This document shows positions 12,238-25,580 of a stretch of DNA of 64,000 nt, piece by piece (the first letter of the stretch is position 1; each line of letters begins with the position of its first letter). The notes beneath the pieces are model-generated. The model ran no database searches and had not been told where the DNA came from. It was given only the letters and a program-made list of their open reading frames with translations. A program made the position numbers and the translations under genes. Source of the DNA: Megalobrama amblycephala (taxonomy: Eukaryota > Chordata > Actinopteri > Cypriniformes > Xenocyprididae); contig NC_063054.1 of the NCBI RefSeq assembly GCF_018812025.1, positions 35,229,396-35,293,395 on the forward strand. The letters run 5' to 3'.

Positions 12238-13182
12238 ACAGTACAGTCCAAAAGTTTGGAACTACTAAGATTTTTAATGTTTTTAAAAGAAGTTTGGTCT
12301 GCTCACCAAGGCTACATTTATTTAATTAAAAATACAGTAAAAAACAGTAATATTGTGAAATATTATTACAATTTAAAATAACTGTGTACTATTTAAATAT
12401 ATTTGACAATGTAATTTATTCCTGTGATGCAAAGCTGAATTTTCAGCATCGTTACTCCAGTCTTCAGTGTCACATGATCCTTCAGAAATCATTCTAATAT
12501 GCTGATTTGCTGCTCAATAAACATTTATGATTATTTTCAATGTTGAAAACAGTTGTGTAGCCTACTTTTTTTTTCAGGATACCTTGATGAATAGAAAGTT
12601 CAAAAGAACAGCATTTATCTGAAATACAAAGCTTCTGTAGCATTATACACTACCGTTCAAAAGTTTGGGGTCAGTAAGAATTTTTATTTTTATTTATTTG
12701 AAAAGAAATTAAAGAAATTAATACTTTTATTCAGCAAGGATGCATTAAATCAATCAAAAGTGGCAGTAAAGACATTTATAATGTTACAAAAGATTAGATT
12801 TCAGATAAACACTGTTCTTTTGAACTTTCTATTCATCAAATAATCCTGAAAAAAAATATTGTACACAAATATTTTGTACAATTGTACACATTAAATGTTT
12901 CTTGAGCAGCAGATCAGCATATTAGAATGATTTCTGAAGGATCATGTGACACTGAAGACTGGAGTAATGATGCTGAAAATTCAGCTTTGCATCACAGGAA
13001 TAAATTACTTTGTGAAATATATTCAAATAGAAAACAGTTATTTTAAATTGTAATAATATTTCACAATATTACTGTTTTTACTGTATTTTTAATTAAATAA
13101 ATGTAGCCTTGGTGAGCAGACGAAACGTCTTTTAAAAACATTAAAAATCTTAGTGGTTCCAAACTTTTGGACTGTACTGTAC
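12238..13182. mobile_element. Long foldback MITE (ACAGTACAGTCCAAAAGTTT ends), near-complete
   Basis: The left end and right end are inverted copies (CAGTACAGTCCAAAAG and CTTTTGGACTGTACTG), with complementary arms of about 400 bases. Inside, ACTACCGTTCAAAAGTTTGGGGTC suggests a second element nested at the centre. A near-identical copy lies at 55.9 kb. Flanks (about 12078-12237 and 13183-13260) look like an older Tc1-type fragment into which this inserted. Confidence 0.75.
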
Positions 13183-13287
13183 ATGTCAGTACAAGTCAGA
13201 CATGCCCCTTTGCCAGCTGTGATGCCTGGTTACTGGTTTAAACTTGGCCCAGGTTTGTAAGATTTTTGGGTCAGCACACCTTAATAG

Positions 13288-13766
13288 ATTCCACTGAAAC
13301 TGTTGATCATTTGTTTTGGGAATGTCCCTTTACTTTGTCTTTCTGGAATAATATTGATGCTCTGATTGTCCAAAATGTTTTTTGTAACTTTTCTTTATCA
13401 TATAGACACATTCTTTTTGGGTTTTATGTTAAAGACAATAATCTACTTAATGCAAGTTTTTGTATAAACCTTCTTTTATTTATTGGAAAGTTTTATATCC
13501 ATAAGTGTAAATACATGAAAAGTAAACCCCACTTTAACTTTTTTTAAAACAACAATTGAAGATGTATTTAAATACAATTTCAACTTCTATTAACAAGAAA
13601 GCAATGAAAACATCCAGAATTTGTGCCATGTTTAATATTCTTCCTTAATATATGTTTATTTATTTACCCTCTTTTTTCCCTTATTTTTCTCTTCTCTAAT
13701 TTCTGAAATATTGTTTATTTTTTGCATGTACCAACGTGTTCTGTTTGTGAATATTGCAATAAAAAA
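13288..13766 (+). mobile_element. 5'-truncated L1 (LINE) insertion with 12-bp target duplication
   Basis: The frame contains TETVDHLFWECPFTLSFWN, which is like the C-terminal Cys/His-rich part of fish L1 ORF2, then stops. A roughly 220-bp 3' UTR and an A-rich tail follow. The sequence ACACCTTAATAG occurs immediately before (13276-13287) and immediately after the A tail (13767-13778). This is a target-site duplication, so the insertion is a dead-on-arrival copy made by target-primed reverse transcription. Confidence 0.75.
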
Positions 13767-14015
13767 ACACCTTAATAGCTTCAACAGTTGATAGCCAATT
13801 AAGTTTAGAATACAATGAACCAATCAGAACCCAGTTTAGGTCAGATAGCTGCTAATGGTGCATATTTTGATGAATCGAAAATTTTTGTTTTTTTCTATGT
13901 ATAAATTGTGTATATAATGAAGTATGTATATATATATGCTGTCAAATCAATTAATCATAAATGTTTGTAACTAATATGTGTGTATTGATTACATAGGCTA
14001 TTAAATACATACATA

Positions 14016-14262
14016 AACAATTCTCACTATTAACTACGACATTTGCCCTAATAAACTCCTAATTTACTACTTATTAATAGCTAGTAAGGCAGTTGTTAAG
14101 TTTAGGTATTGGGTAGGAATAAGGAATGTAGAATATGGTCATGCAGAATAAGGCATTAATACATGCTTTATAAGTATTAATAAACAGCCAATATCCTAAT
14201 ATGCAGCCAAATAAACAACTAGTTATTAGTGAGAATTGGACCCTAAACTAAAGTGTTACCAT
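14016..14262. mobile_element. Small MITE with TTCTCACTATTAACTA ends
   Basis: The left end AATTCTCACTATTAACTA is repeated inverted as TAGTTATTAGTGAGAATT near the right end. No coding capacity. Confidence 0.6.
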
Positions 14263-17200
14263 ATATATATATACACAGACACACAACTTTTATGTTATGT
14301 TGGCTTAATCACAATTAATCGATATATATGTGTGTTTGTGTGTATCATTTTAAAATAATCATTAAATCATTGGATATTAATAGTCTATTCAATAATTGCT
14401 CATATTATATCATGCCTCGGTGTTCAGACGAATCATCTCAACACTCAGACAGACTGCAATATGAGCAGGTGAAACTCTCTTTCCCCACACAAACAGCTCA
14501 ATACAGAGAGACGCTCTTACATACGGTGACTGCTGGCAGTGTACAATTACAGAGTGTTCTTGGCACAAACACAATATAAACATTTCATGTAGGCCAATCT
14601 GTTCAAATGTAAAAGGATAAAAAGGGAAATAAATATGAGTGACAGACAGACAGACAGACAGATGATGGTGTATGATTAGTCTTTTCAGGTTCAGCTCAGG
14701 ATTAGTCAACGTGTGCGACCGACCGCTAATGATTCAAATGGCCGAAATAAAATGATGGCTTGCTGGACTTCTTCTTTTTTGGCATGATTCAGTTTTTTAG
14801 CAAATACTGAAGTTTATAGCCCGCCAGATGTCTGGTGTGTCGGATGTTCACAACAGCTTGAATTAGACTTTAGTTTCTTCCCCTGTTTGACTTACAAATG
14901 TTTAGATATTAGTGGAGTTCATATTTAAATCCTGATGTCAACTTGTATTGATGCAATACATACAATATACAAGGCTTTTGGTTGATTCTTTGTTGATTCT
15001 TTAATAGAGAAACCAAAAGCATCATGCACAAAGCAACTTTTGCAGGAATGCAAAGGCATTATAAATCCACTGTATTTTGCCTTAGGAAATCTTTTGCAAA
15101 AAATGTAGGAGCTTGAAAGCACCGTGCAGGGCTCCTCCATTACTGAAACTGCTGCATTATCTCCTGTTTAAGTGTGTGAATAGTGAATAAATGTGCATCG
15201 GCCATAATTGAATTTTATGTTTGTGTCTTTCCGATTATATCATATTTCCAGAGTCGGAAATGGGCTTGTGTTCGGAACAATGTCTGGTTGCTGCTCAGTC
15301 TTTATCATTGTCTTGAGTTTATTAATATGATCATGAAATGCAGAAGTGTTGTACTCAGCATTGCTCATCAGGATCTGAATGTGAACATTCAGCCATTGAA
15401 GGAGGAATTGAACTCTGATCACGTCTGGTCACGTTTCATGCCATTTTTTACCCTTTTGGGTTGATATTTTTGCACTTTTTCCTGTAATTTCTGCACTTTT
15501 TGTGAGATCTTCAAAAAGAGACACATATTGAAGTTCTTATGCATTAAATTTAACTTGAGAATGAAAATTGAATCTTGATGACTCTTCTGATGATACAATA
15601 ATAGCTGCCAGATAATAAATGTGGAAGAGGAAGTTTGTCTGTGTGTGAGAGGTGAGGCATAGAGGTGATTGTGTCTGCGGTTTGTCTGTGTATTTCAGTG
15701 CATGCCAGTGCAAAATATCCAGGAACTGGTTGGATGGATGGATTTAATCATATATAATTTTAAGCCATACTCATAGATTCAAACGAGATGCTCATTAAAG
15801 GCCTGTGGATGTGATATCTTATTTTATTATTTGAGATGAAATCAGTTACGTAGAACAGTGGTTATGTTATATGGTTTATTTGACCAGAGAGTGCCATGAT
15901 TGACCACTACAAAAATACTAAGAGAGTATGTTTTACACATTTTTAGATTTTTTACCAAAATGTCTTACTTTTCTGAACACCCCACAACATTAATGACATA
16001 TTTAACTTCCAGAAAAACATATTTTCCCATCTCAGGCATCAAATCCCTATTATTATTGGTCATTATTTTAAGTTATGGGCACTATGGGAACTCTCTGAAT
16101 ATTATTATAAAATGTATTTGTGATAAAATCAACATTTTCCTATTAATCAGATGTCCCTCACACTGATTCAGTAATTGCAAATATAAAAGTTACATAAAAT
16201 CTCACACTTTTGCTATACTAAAGCTTGAAATGGGCACTTTTTGTGAAAAGCAACCTCATCATTTTTGGCTTAACTTCAGAATTTGAACTAAAATCAGTAT
16301 TGTTATGATTGCTCTGAACATTTCAGACAGAATTCAACTAACTTTAAATGACTTTTTCATAAACTTAACAAAAAATAAATAAAATAATAATAATAATAAT
16401 AATAAAAATGTAGGTGTGACGGGGTTGTGATTTTTTTGCCCAAATTGTTCACTGCTCTAAATCTAGTGAATAAATGGAGAGCACATGGCATGCATGATAT
16501 TAAGAAATCATTAATAATTTTCACAAGTAATAGTTTTCTATCTTTAATTGATGTAACGGGGTTGAGTCGTTAAGCTTGACAAACACAATTTAACAACATA
16601 ATTTAGTTATAATTATTAAAGAAGGTGGTAAAGTGCTCTATGATGTCACTTCCTATTAATGATGTCACATAAGTATCAGTTCATTATGGTTTGTGAAACA
16701 GGGTTGAGGGGTTACTGTGGTATGGAACTAAATAATGTGATTTAAATGAATAATCATGAATTTACTTAGAAAAAAAAACATTACCAGCAAAAAAGCACAG
16801 ATGGATATTTATGGGAATGGCAAAGTGAATGGATTTTTTTCTCATTTTATTATTCATATTGCAAGTACACTTTCATAGAAGGCCTTGAGGGACATGACAA
16901 AATAAGTGGAGTCAACTGAAAAAAAAAATAATAATAATTTCTAATATGAAGATAAAATGATTGTCATGTTTTTAAACATTATTAAAGGAGACATTTCAGT
17001 TCATACAAAAAGCTTTTAAAAATATATTTTGGTGATCCAATAGATAAAATACACTGAAAAAGGTTAGAAGAACTCAAATCGTTTGGTCAGGTCTGTCAGG
17101 TGCTTCAATCTTTTAGGGCCTCCCATTTTATGGAATTAGTTTTAATGAATATATTTTGTTTTAATTCAGTTTTAATTAAATTTTAACAAACATACTTTCT

Positions 17201-18005
17201 CATTAGAACATAAACATATTTTATATTACTAGAAAAAAATGAAATAACCATTAAACATGAATGTATTATGCAAAAATTTAAGACATTTACCCTTGTATAA
17301 CCTATCTGGCATAAAGGGTTCTTTAAAATTGAGTTCTAGAACCCTATTGAACCTTTTTTTCTAAGTGTAGCAACATTCAGTCTGGTTTTAATTGCAAAAT
17401 ATTGTCTGCAGTAATATCACTGCAAGCACTGTAACTTAAGGAAAGGGAGCAAGAAAGTCAGTTATAAACTCATATACTGCTATGCTGATATTGCATCTGA
17501 CCTGTAGCTGTTTTTGAGAAATGAAAATTGTTAAACAGCAGGAGAATGAGTGTCTTTAAAGAGTTGGACATTTAAGCCACACATAATGACATGGAGTTGT
17601 CATTGCATTAGATAACAAAGTATCAAAGAAAGTGCCTGTGTCTGTTTTTCTCATAACAAACTTTACTTTTCAGAGCCATTTTTGCCCTTTTTTTAAACTT
17701 TTAACTGGCGTAACATCAAAGTGATTTTGTATGTATGTGAATTCAGTTTCCCTCAAATTCAAACAGGTGTTATAATAGCAGAGAAACCGCAGGAGCAGCT
17801 CACACCTGCGTTTCACAACCACAAACTGTCAACAGTGTTTTATCTTCATTCTGATCACGATATTTGTTATTTTATCAACTTTTGAGAGGTTTTCTGCTTA
17901 GAAACGTGTACTGATGTTTCTGTAAAATAAATGCCATTAGTTTGATATTTTGTTATGTAAGACAAAGACTTTCTGACTGTATTCTATACTGTATTAGACA
18001 GTAAT
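14263..18005. other. Intergenic stretch without recognised genes
   Basis: Open frames here are short and unremarkable. Simple repeats are seen: (GACA)n at 14641-14662 and (AAT)n at 16384-16405. A short GGTTCT-type foldback fragment lies near 17316-17365. I see no motif cluster like those near the fos genes. Confidence 0.5.
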
Positions 18006-18860
18006 GGCACATTCACACCAAGAACGATAACTATAAAGAACACTGCTTCGGAGCTTTGCGAATCGAATCAGTGACTCGGATCTCCTATCAAATGGCTAAA
18101 CTGCTGAAATCACGTGACTTTGGCGCTCCGAGTGACTGATTCGATTCGTAAAGCTCCGAAGCGGTGTTTGGAAATCGGCCCATCACTAGATATTGTTGAA
18201 AAGTCATTATTTAGTTTTGTTGGCACACAAAAAGTATTCTGGTCGCTTTATAATATTAATATTGAACCACTGTAGTCACATGAACTGATTTAAATATGTT
18301 TTTATGGATCTTGAGAGAGGAAGTGTCATTGCTGTGAATGCAGGCCTCACAGAGCCATCGGATTTCATCAAAAATATCTTAATTTGTGTTCTGAAGATGA
18401 ATGAAGGTCTTACGGATGTGGAACGGCATGAGGGTGAGTAATAAATGACATTATTTTAATTTTTGGGTGAACTAACCTTTAATTTGTTGTCTGCCGCTTT
18501 AAATGCTTGAGCTCTTTACAGCAGGATGGATTCTGATTGGCTGTCAATGTTTTCAATCGTACATCAGCTGGAAAAAATCATCCTGAAAGTGATTCCAACG
18601 ATATCGTTCCTCGGTGACATTATTGTTATAGTTGTGGTGTGAACTCTTTTATTCTTTTATATTTTAGAACTATATCTTTATCGTTATATTATTGTCCTTG
18701 GTGTGAACGGGCCTTAATAGAATACAATCTTTATTGGCACCGAGAAACGATATCGTTGTAATCACTTTCAGAACGATTTTTTTTCCAGCTGATGAACGAA
18801 GAAAACATTGACAGCCAATCAGAATCCATTCTGCTTTAAAGCGCACGCTTAGAATGGACC
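18006..18860. mobile_element. Composite of inverted-repeat elements
   Basis: The left end GGCACATTCACACCAAGAACG has an inverted partner GTCCTTGGTGTGAACGGGCC near 18695-18714. Inside are two further inverted pairs: GCTTCGGAGCTTTGCGAATCG against its reverse near 18140-18165, and about 130 bases at 18500-18630 inverted at 18735-18860. At least two MITE families are nested here. Confidence 0.5.
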
Positions 18861-20797
18861 CTTTTCACAGACTGTGATGACGCGTTTTAACGGTCATCAG
18901 CAAAATATAAAAGTTTTTTTATATTTTCATTTAAAAAAAAAAAATGTATGTATATTTATAACACTTAATACTTAGTATTGTATTACTTTTTCATCAGATT
19001 ACAAAAAAACTGGTTAACGCTGCTGTGAGGGTGTTTCTAATACAGCAGCTGTGGGAGTGACGGTAAGTAGACATCTTTCTCTCTCTTCTGGCTGCCATTA
19101 TCAATCGCTCTCTATTTTTTTTCCTCTTTTTGAAAGTTGTGAAAACACTATTGTTGAGTTTATCTTTTTCTATTTGAGAAAATGGGAACACAAAAAAATA
19201 TATTTAAAGGTGCCCTAGAATTGAAAATTGAATTGACCTCGGCATAGTTAAATAATTAGAGTTCTGTACATGGAAATGACATACAGTGAGTCTCAAATAC
19301 CATTGTTTCCTTCTTCTTATGTAAATTTGATTTGTGCAAAAGACCTCTGAAGAACAGACGAATCTCAACATAACACTGACTGTGACGCAAGAGTCGTGAT
19401 CATTAATATGTACGCCCCTAATATTTGCATATGCCAGCCCATGTTCAAGGCATTAGACAAGGCAGTATTAACTTCTGGAGCAGCACAGCTGAATCAACAG
19501 ACTTTATGCAGGTAAGCAAGCAAGGACAATAGCGAAAAATGGCAGATGGATCAATAATAACTGACATGATCCATGATATCATGATATTTTTAGTGATATT
19601 TGTAAACTGTCTTTCTAAATGTTTGTTAGCATGTTGCTAATGTACTGTTAAATGTGGTTAAAGTTACCATCGTTTCTTACTGTAATCACGACCAGCCATG
19701 TCGTTATTTTCATTTTTAAACACTTGCAGTCTGTATAATTCATAAACGCATCTTCATTCTTTATAAATCTCTCCAACAGTGTGTAATGTTAGCTTTAGCC
19801 ACGGAGCACTATCAAACTCATTCAGAATCAAATGTAAACATCCATAAAAATAATTATCATACTTACATGATCTGATATGCAGCATCACAAACACTTTGTA
19901 AAGATCCATTTTGAGAGAGCTGTGTGAACTTATTCTATTGTTTATAAAATGTATTATGGAATTGAGACTCTTGCCAGCTTGGGGGCGGGGAGCGCGAGCA
20001 TTTAAAGGGGACACGCACTGAATCGGCGCATATTTAATTACACCCCAAAATAGGTAGTTAAAACTTTGTATATTAAAAAATCTATGGGGTATTTTGAGCT
20101 GAAACTTCACAGACACATTCAGGGGACACCTTAGACTTATATTACATCTTGTGAAAAAGTGTTCTAGGGCACCTTTAATGTATTTTCTCATTCACCGCCA
20201 TAGAATTTTACCCAACAATGACGACTTCCACTTCTGAGAAACCCGGACAAGTGAAAAGGGTCTGGTGTTGTTCGTCCCTGGTGTGAACCCAGGTCAAAAA
20301 AAAGTACATTTCTATAATATACTTAAAGTGCTCTATTTTCGTGCACTAATTTTGTACTTAATATACTAAAAATTCTTCTTTGCTACTTCTTAAGATCATC
20401 TTAAGAACATCTAAGTGTACTCAACTGTGCTATTTTGAGACAGCATGAAATATGAACTAAAATCTGCTTTTAATATACTATCTCTGTATTTAAAAAATTT
20501 ATTTAGATATCACTTATAGTACATTTGAACCCATAGTGTACTACAAGTGGTATCTAATAAATAATAAAAATACAGAGATAGTATATTAAAAGTGTCTCAA
20601 AATAGCACAGTTGAGTACACTTAGATGTTCTTAAGATGATCTTAAGAAGTACTAAAGAAGAATTTTTAGTAAATTAAGTAGAAAATTAGTGCGCGAAAAT
20701 AGAGCACTTTAAGTAGCCTATATTATAGAAGTGTACTTTTCTTTCACCTGGGTTCACACCAGAGACGAACAACACCAGACCCTTTTCACTGGGAACT
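18850..20797. mobile_element. Nested DNA elements around a 540-bp palindrome
   Basis: A palindrome at 20250-20791 has arms of about 240 bases that start GTGAAAAGGGTCTGGTG and close CACCAGACCCTTTTCAC. Left of it, ACCCTTTTCACAGACTGTG (about 18856) is an older end of a related element. That element is interrupted by the TTAA element at 19208-20174. Confidence 0.5.
19208..20174 (+). mobile_element. TTAA-target MITE, copy 1
   Basis: The element starts AGGTGCCCTAGAATTG and ends TTCTAGGGCACCT, 967 bases, flanked on both sides by TTAA (19204-19207 and 20175-20178). A TTAA duplication is typical of piggyBac and Kolobok elements. It has no transposase frame, so it is non-autonomous. A second copy in the opposite orientation lies at 28929-29902. 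Confidence 0.8.
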
Positions 20798-20901
20798 TTG
20801 GGTCTTTATTATATATATATTTTTTCGAAATAGTTTAGAGGAAAACAGTGTAAAAAATAAATAAGATTAAATTAAAACAAATCTTTTTGATTTAAAAAAC
20901 G

Positions 20902-20903
<2 letters not shown>

Positions 20904-20968
<65 letters not shown>
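20904..20968. repeat. (TA)n microsatellite
   Basis: More than thirty uninterrupted TA units, about 400 bases upstream of the jdp2 promoter. Confidence 0.95.
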
Positions 20969-20971
<3 letters not shown>

Positions 20972-21279
20972 AAAAAACATACCAATACAGTACTATAGTG
21001 AGTAGGAACAAATAATAACATAATAGAAACTAAATATTTTCCAAATAATATTTTACACATTTTATCATAAAGTGAACTCAAATAGATTTTTCCACATCTT
21101 TTTTTTTTAAATAGCCAAAAATAACTTGATTCGTTTTTTCGTGGGTTGATTACTGAAACTCATTCTAGTAAGATAAACATATGAGCTCATCATGTTCAAT
21201 TGTTGATGTTTTGACGGGATATCCCGCGCTGGTGGCTTCACAGGGAGTCCCAGGCTGCTGTTGCTGTGTTGTGTTATTC

Positions 21280-21410
21280 GGTTGCTATGGGGCGGGGCCT
21301 AACCCTCGTTCTCTTATTTTTATAACGTCTGCTGGCGTCACGCCGCGGAGAGTTCCGCATTCCACAGCGCCAAGCGATATATAAACGCGCTGATGCAACG
21401 GGAACAAACG
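21280..21410 (+). promoter_or_regulatory. jdp2: jdp2 promoter
   Basis: A GC-rich patch holds an X-box-like GGTTGCTATGG (21280-21290) running into a GC box GGGGCGGGGC (21289-21298), a CRE-like TGGCGTCA (21333-21340) and a TATA box TATATAAA (21378-21385). The TATA box lies about 75 bases before a clear splice donor. Placement and composition fit a regulated promoter. Confidence 0.7.
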
Positions 21411-21460
21411 CACAATCGAGCTGAACGGACGAGCAACCGCCAACTCTCAGAGCAAAACAA
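21411..21460 (+). other. jdp2: jdp2 non-coding first exon
   Basis: The exon end is set by the donor CAAAACAA|GTAAGT at 21460/21461. The start is placed about 30 bases past the TATA box. No ATG in this exon opens the JDP2 frame. Coding begins in the next exon, 1.26 kb downstream. Confidence 0.6.
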
Positions 21461-22719
21461 GTAAGTGCTTTATTTTGAGGGGTTTTAATGCATTCAATCG
21501 GGCAAAAATCGATCACAAAGGGAAACGAGTTGAATTAGACAAGACATAAAGGTCGAACATATATAACTGCTGCACTTCAAATGATTTCATATTTAAATAA
21601 TACAGAAGTGCAATGACAATGAGAAGAAATAAAAGCTCGAGAAGAATAAAATCATGTTAGTGCATCACTGATGTCCTGAATGTATTTTTTCTGGTTATTT
21701 ACTGCATACTAAAGTACATTATGTACCCTACTTTAACTCAGTGTATTGTTTAAATCCAGGCTTTTAGGTCCATAAATGTATTTAAAATGTCTTTTTTATT
21801 ATTTTTTCGATACATTAATAATCTGTTCATCTGTATAGAAAGTGGCAATATAAGTTATTAATGAAAAATTGAAAGTTTTTTTGGGGGAAATCAGGCGTCT
21901 CCAGGGTCTTGATGCATCTTTAATGTTTGAGGCCCCTTGTTTGAATGTCTAAATAAAGAGTAACATTGGTAGCTGACATGTCTTGCAATGTAACACCCCA
22001 TCTAAAACTATTCTGCAACAACATTTTTATATGCTTATGTTTTTATACATACATGTTTTACACTTAAAATTAATTTGTCACACTATAGGATTATTGAAAT
22101 CAACTGCAAAACACCTAAAACTTAAAAAAATAGTCACCAGTACCTATATGCTCCCATACATTTATGTAAATCTATCTATAAGAATGTCCTTTTTATTAAG
22201 TGATTCACTTCCAAAAGTCAAAATACAAATGCAGAAATAAAGAAACCATGCAGAAATGTTGCAAAAAACACGTGATTTGTTTTTACTCTTAGTAAAGTTT
22301 TTCTTAAGAAGCATGCAGACTGTAGTCAGTAGCTGCTGCGAAAGACTTCAAGAGTTTTCTAGCACAGAAACATGTTTGACTGTTACATAATCCTGTAATG
22401 GCCTTTACAGACAATTCAAGAGCTGTTTTAAGCCTCGGTTTTAACATGCGTAGGTGTTGTTTTTGCTCTTGGGAATCTTGAAATTTCCCTATAACTCTCT
22501 GAGAAGCAGAGTTTGTGTTCCTCTTATGGAAACTTCATTATTCTCTGTGACTTTCCACAGAAAACACACATTATTAAACTTATTCCAAAGCAAAAACTTG
22601 TTAAAAGCTCAATGAATGCCTATTGCATAAGCACTTGTATCTGTAAAAGACACTTCAAAACTTCATGCATGATCAACAACAAAAATACTGACATCTCTTT
22701 CTTTCTTTCTGAAGCAGCA

Positions 22720-24984
22720 ATGATGCCAGGTCAAATCCCTGATCCGTTGGTCACAGCCGGGTCTCTTCCCAGCGTCGGTCCGCTGGCCGGCATCCCCGCC
22801 ACCACCCTGACAGACCAGCTCAAACTGGCAGAGCTCTACAGCCTCGGTGCGGTTCTGTCTCCTCTCATCCTGAACAGACACGCCAAGAGACCGTTCGACG
22901 TCATCAAGGGTGAGGTGAGAACGAAACATCACATTTGAGAACTCGAGATATTAAAGCCCAGTGTCTGAATGCTTCTGGTAATTCAGATTTGCAGAATTGT
23001 TGTAAAAATTCCAATAGCTTTAGTTAACAACATATGTGCAATAGTTTGAGAAAGTGAAACTGATGTTCTATTGTTTGAGAAGCTCCTCTGAAAGCGCTTT
23101 ACTCCCTAGTCAAGAGTGACACCTGGTGGTTATGACTATTCTTTTTTGTAAGATAGGTTGATTATGATGGTTGAGTTTACATTAAGCAGATACCTAAACT
23201 AACATATTTGAACTTTCTGACCATAGGAGGAAGGTGATGATGATGATGATGATGAACGCAAGAAAAGAAGGCGAGAGAAAAATAAAGTTGCAGCCGCTCG
23301 CTGTCGAAACAGAAAGAAGGAAAGGACAGACTTTCTACAGAAAGTGAGTTTGAAAATTCAGTAACATATCAGAGTTTGGCAAAGAGTAAAACTTGATTTT
23401 ACAGTGTTCTTGTTGCATATATTATATGTTACTATTATTAATGACTAGTAGCAGTGGGTAGTTAACATATTTTTCTGTTACTTTTTATGCAAGCCATTTT
23501 TTTTATATTATTATTTTGTCATTTTTATTTTAAAAATTAATTTGTCACATTGCATAACTATTTAAAATAAACTAGTGAAGGTTAAAACGTCATTAAATCG
23601 TAATTTTATTAAAATATATATTCGTCATTTTTTTATATATTTATTTTTAATTATTAATTGAGAGATTACATGGAATATTTGTGCTTTTTAAAATTAATGT
23701 CACATTGCAGAACTACTTAAAAAAAACTAAGGTAAAAACAAATTGTGATTTTAAAAAAATATATATATATTTTTTAAATGTTTTTTTTAAACATCATACT
23801 TGTGTAATTTTTATGCATGCCATATTTATGGTTATTATTTTGTAATTATTAATTGAGAGATTACATGGAATATTTGTGCTTTTTAAAATTAATGTCACAT
23901 TGCAGAACTACTTAAACTAGTAAGGTAAAAACTAATTTTAATTTTTTAAATATATATATATATTAAATGTAAACATCGTACTTGTGTACTTTTTATGCAT
24001 GCCATATTTATGGTTATTATTTTGTAATTATTCATTGAGATTACATGGAATATTTTTTATGCTTTTAAAAATTAATTTGTCACATTGGAGAACTGTTTAA
24101 AACTAGTGAAGCTAAAAACGTCGTTAAATCATAAATGTATTAAAATATATGTTTAAAATGTCCTTTTTTATTTATTAATTTTTCAAATTTGATACTTCTT
24201 TCATTTTTATGCATTATTTTTCATTTTAATATTTTGTAATTATTGAGAGATTCCATAGAATATTTGTGCTTTTTGAAATTGATTTGTCACATTGTAGAAC
24301 TATTTTAAAAAACTAGTGAAGGTAAAAACATCATTAAATCATAATTTTATTTTAAAAATATATTTAAAATTTTTTATTTATTTTTTAAATATGATATTTG
24401 TGTCATTTTTATCCATGCCATTTTTATGACGTCATTATTTTGTAATTATTGAGAGATTACATGGAATATTTGTGCTTTTTAAAATTAATTTGTCACATTG
24501 TAGAACGATATTAAAAAATATGATACTTTTATGCATGCCATTTTTATGGTACTACTATTTTTCATTTTGTTTGTCACATCATAAAACAATTAAAAATGAA
24601 CTAGTGATGGTTAAAGTCATTAAAACATCAGTTTATTTAAAAAAAAGTAAGAGCTGCCATTTGAATTCACAAAACCTTTGTAAATAACCAGTAACATGAA
24701 CACTGTAAAATAGTGTGATTGATCAAAATATTTTTTAGTTTTTGTCCCGTGAGGCAGTATAATTAACCAAACTCTTTTTTTGTTGGTCCTCTTAGGAATC
24801 CGAACGGTTGGAGATGTTGAACACGGAGCTGAAGTCTCAGATCGAGGAGCTGAAATCCGAGAGACAGCAGCTCATCGTGATGCTCAACCTCCATCGGCCC
24901 ACCTGCATCGTCCGCACAGACAGCGTGAAAAGCCCCGAGAGCGACGAGCACGTGCTGGATCAGCGATCCGAGCAGTCCGACTGA
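22720..24984 (+). CDS. jdp2: Jun dimerization protein 2, bZIP repressor (3 coding exons)
   Basis: JDP2 is a nuclear bZIP protein that pairs with Jun and ATF members, binds AP-1 and CRE sites and mostly represses. Coding exons are 22720-22914, 23227-23343 and 24796-24984, phase 0, 166 residues (the mammalian protein is close to this). The start MMPGQIPDPLVTAGSLPSVG is the family N-terminus. Exon 2 of the coding part carries an acidic run (EEGDDDDDDE) then the basic region RRREKNKVAAARCRNRKKE. The last exon gives the zipper (ESERLEMLNTELKSQIEELK) and the signature HRPTCIVRTDSVKSPES. HRPTCIV is shared with ATF3, but the N-terminus identifies JDP2. The aspartate run is encoded by GAT repeats and may vary in length. 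The a/b suffix cannot be set from the sequence. Confidence 0.95.
23480..24610. repeat. Degenerate tandem repeat filling jdp2 intron
   Basis: Six full units and a partial share the core TTTGTCACATTG. Cores begin at 23544, 23699, 23894, 24079, 24286, 24492 and 24572. Spacing is 155-207 bases except the last. Each unit also has GAGATTACATGGAATATTTGTGC and CTAGTGAAGGTAAAAAC. This is a minisatellite-like array, diverged between copies, between the basic-region exon and the zipper exon. Confidence 0.8.
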
Positions 24985-25580
24985 ACGCAGAGCCCGGAGG
25001 AGAGAAGAGAAGTTGTCTTAGTGTCCACAGGTGTGGACGAAGAGGATAAGTTGAACGGCAGGACGATTATTGTAAGAGGAAAAGTCTACAAACTGTCTGT
25101 GGTCTTGGATTTCTTGTAAAAAAATAACCGACATCCTGTCAGTGACAATTTCACCATGAAGAAAAAAGGGAGCAGATTTGTATGGACACCGAACAAACAT
25201 TCCTGAGACCTCTGACACCACAGTCAGTCATCATGGTGTGGCTGTCCTGTTGAGAAACACGTGTAGCATCTGTCAGTTGATCTGATCGAACCATGACATT
25301 CTTCCAGCAGCCTCCAGATGGCGCTGTCTGATAAACCCCACTGTTCACTGACGCTGGCGTCTCCATGGACGGATTGTTTACATTTGCTTGCATTGACACA
25401 GTCAGTTGTATATTATATATTCTGTTTATTGTGTCATTTTTTTATTGTGGCATCACATCATGTGGTGAATTATATGTGTTTATCCTCAGGGTGTCTGTTG
25501 AACGGCCACTTTTGTTACTAAATAATGTTTCTTTGTTACATGGAGCACATTAAAATAAAGCCTATTTTTCAAATACAACT
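24985..25580 (+). other. jdp2: jdp2 3' UTR
   Basis: From the stop codon to just past AATAAA at 25554-25559. The sequence beyond this becomes very AT-rich and repetitive, which supports the end placement. Confidence 0.7.

Noticed and set aside
20872..21081. Open frame over the (TA)n tract upstream of jdp2
   Set aside because: Tyr-Ile repeats from a microsatellite. The same applies to 28673-28882 and 56651-56839.
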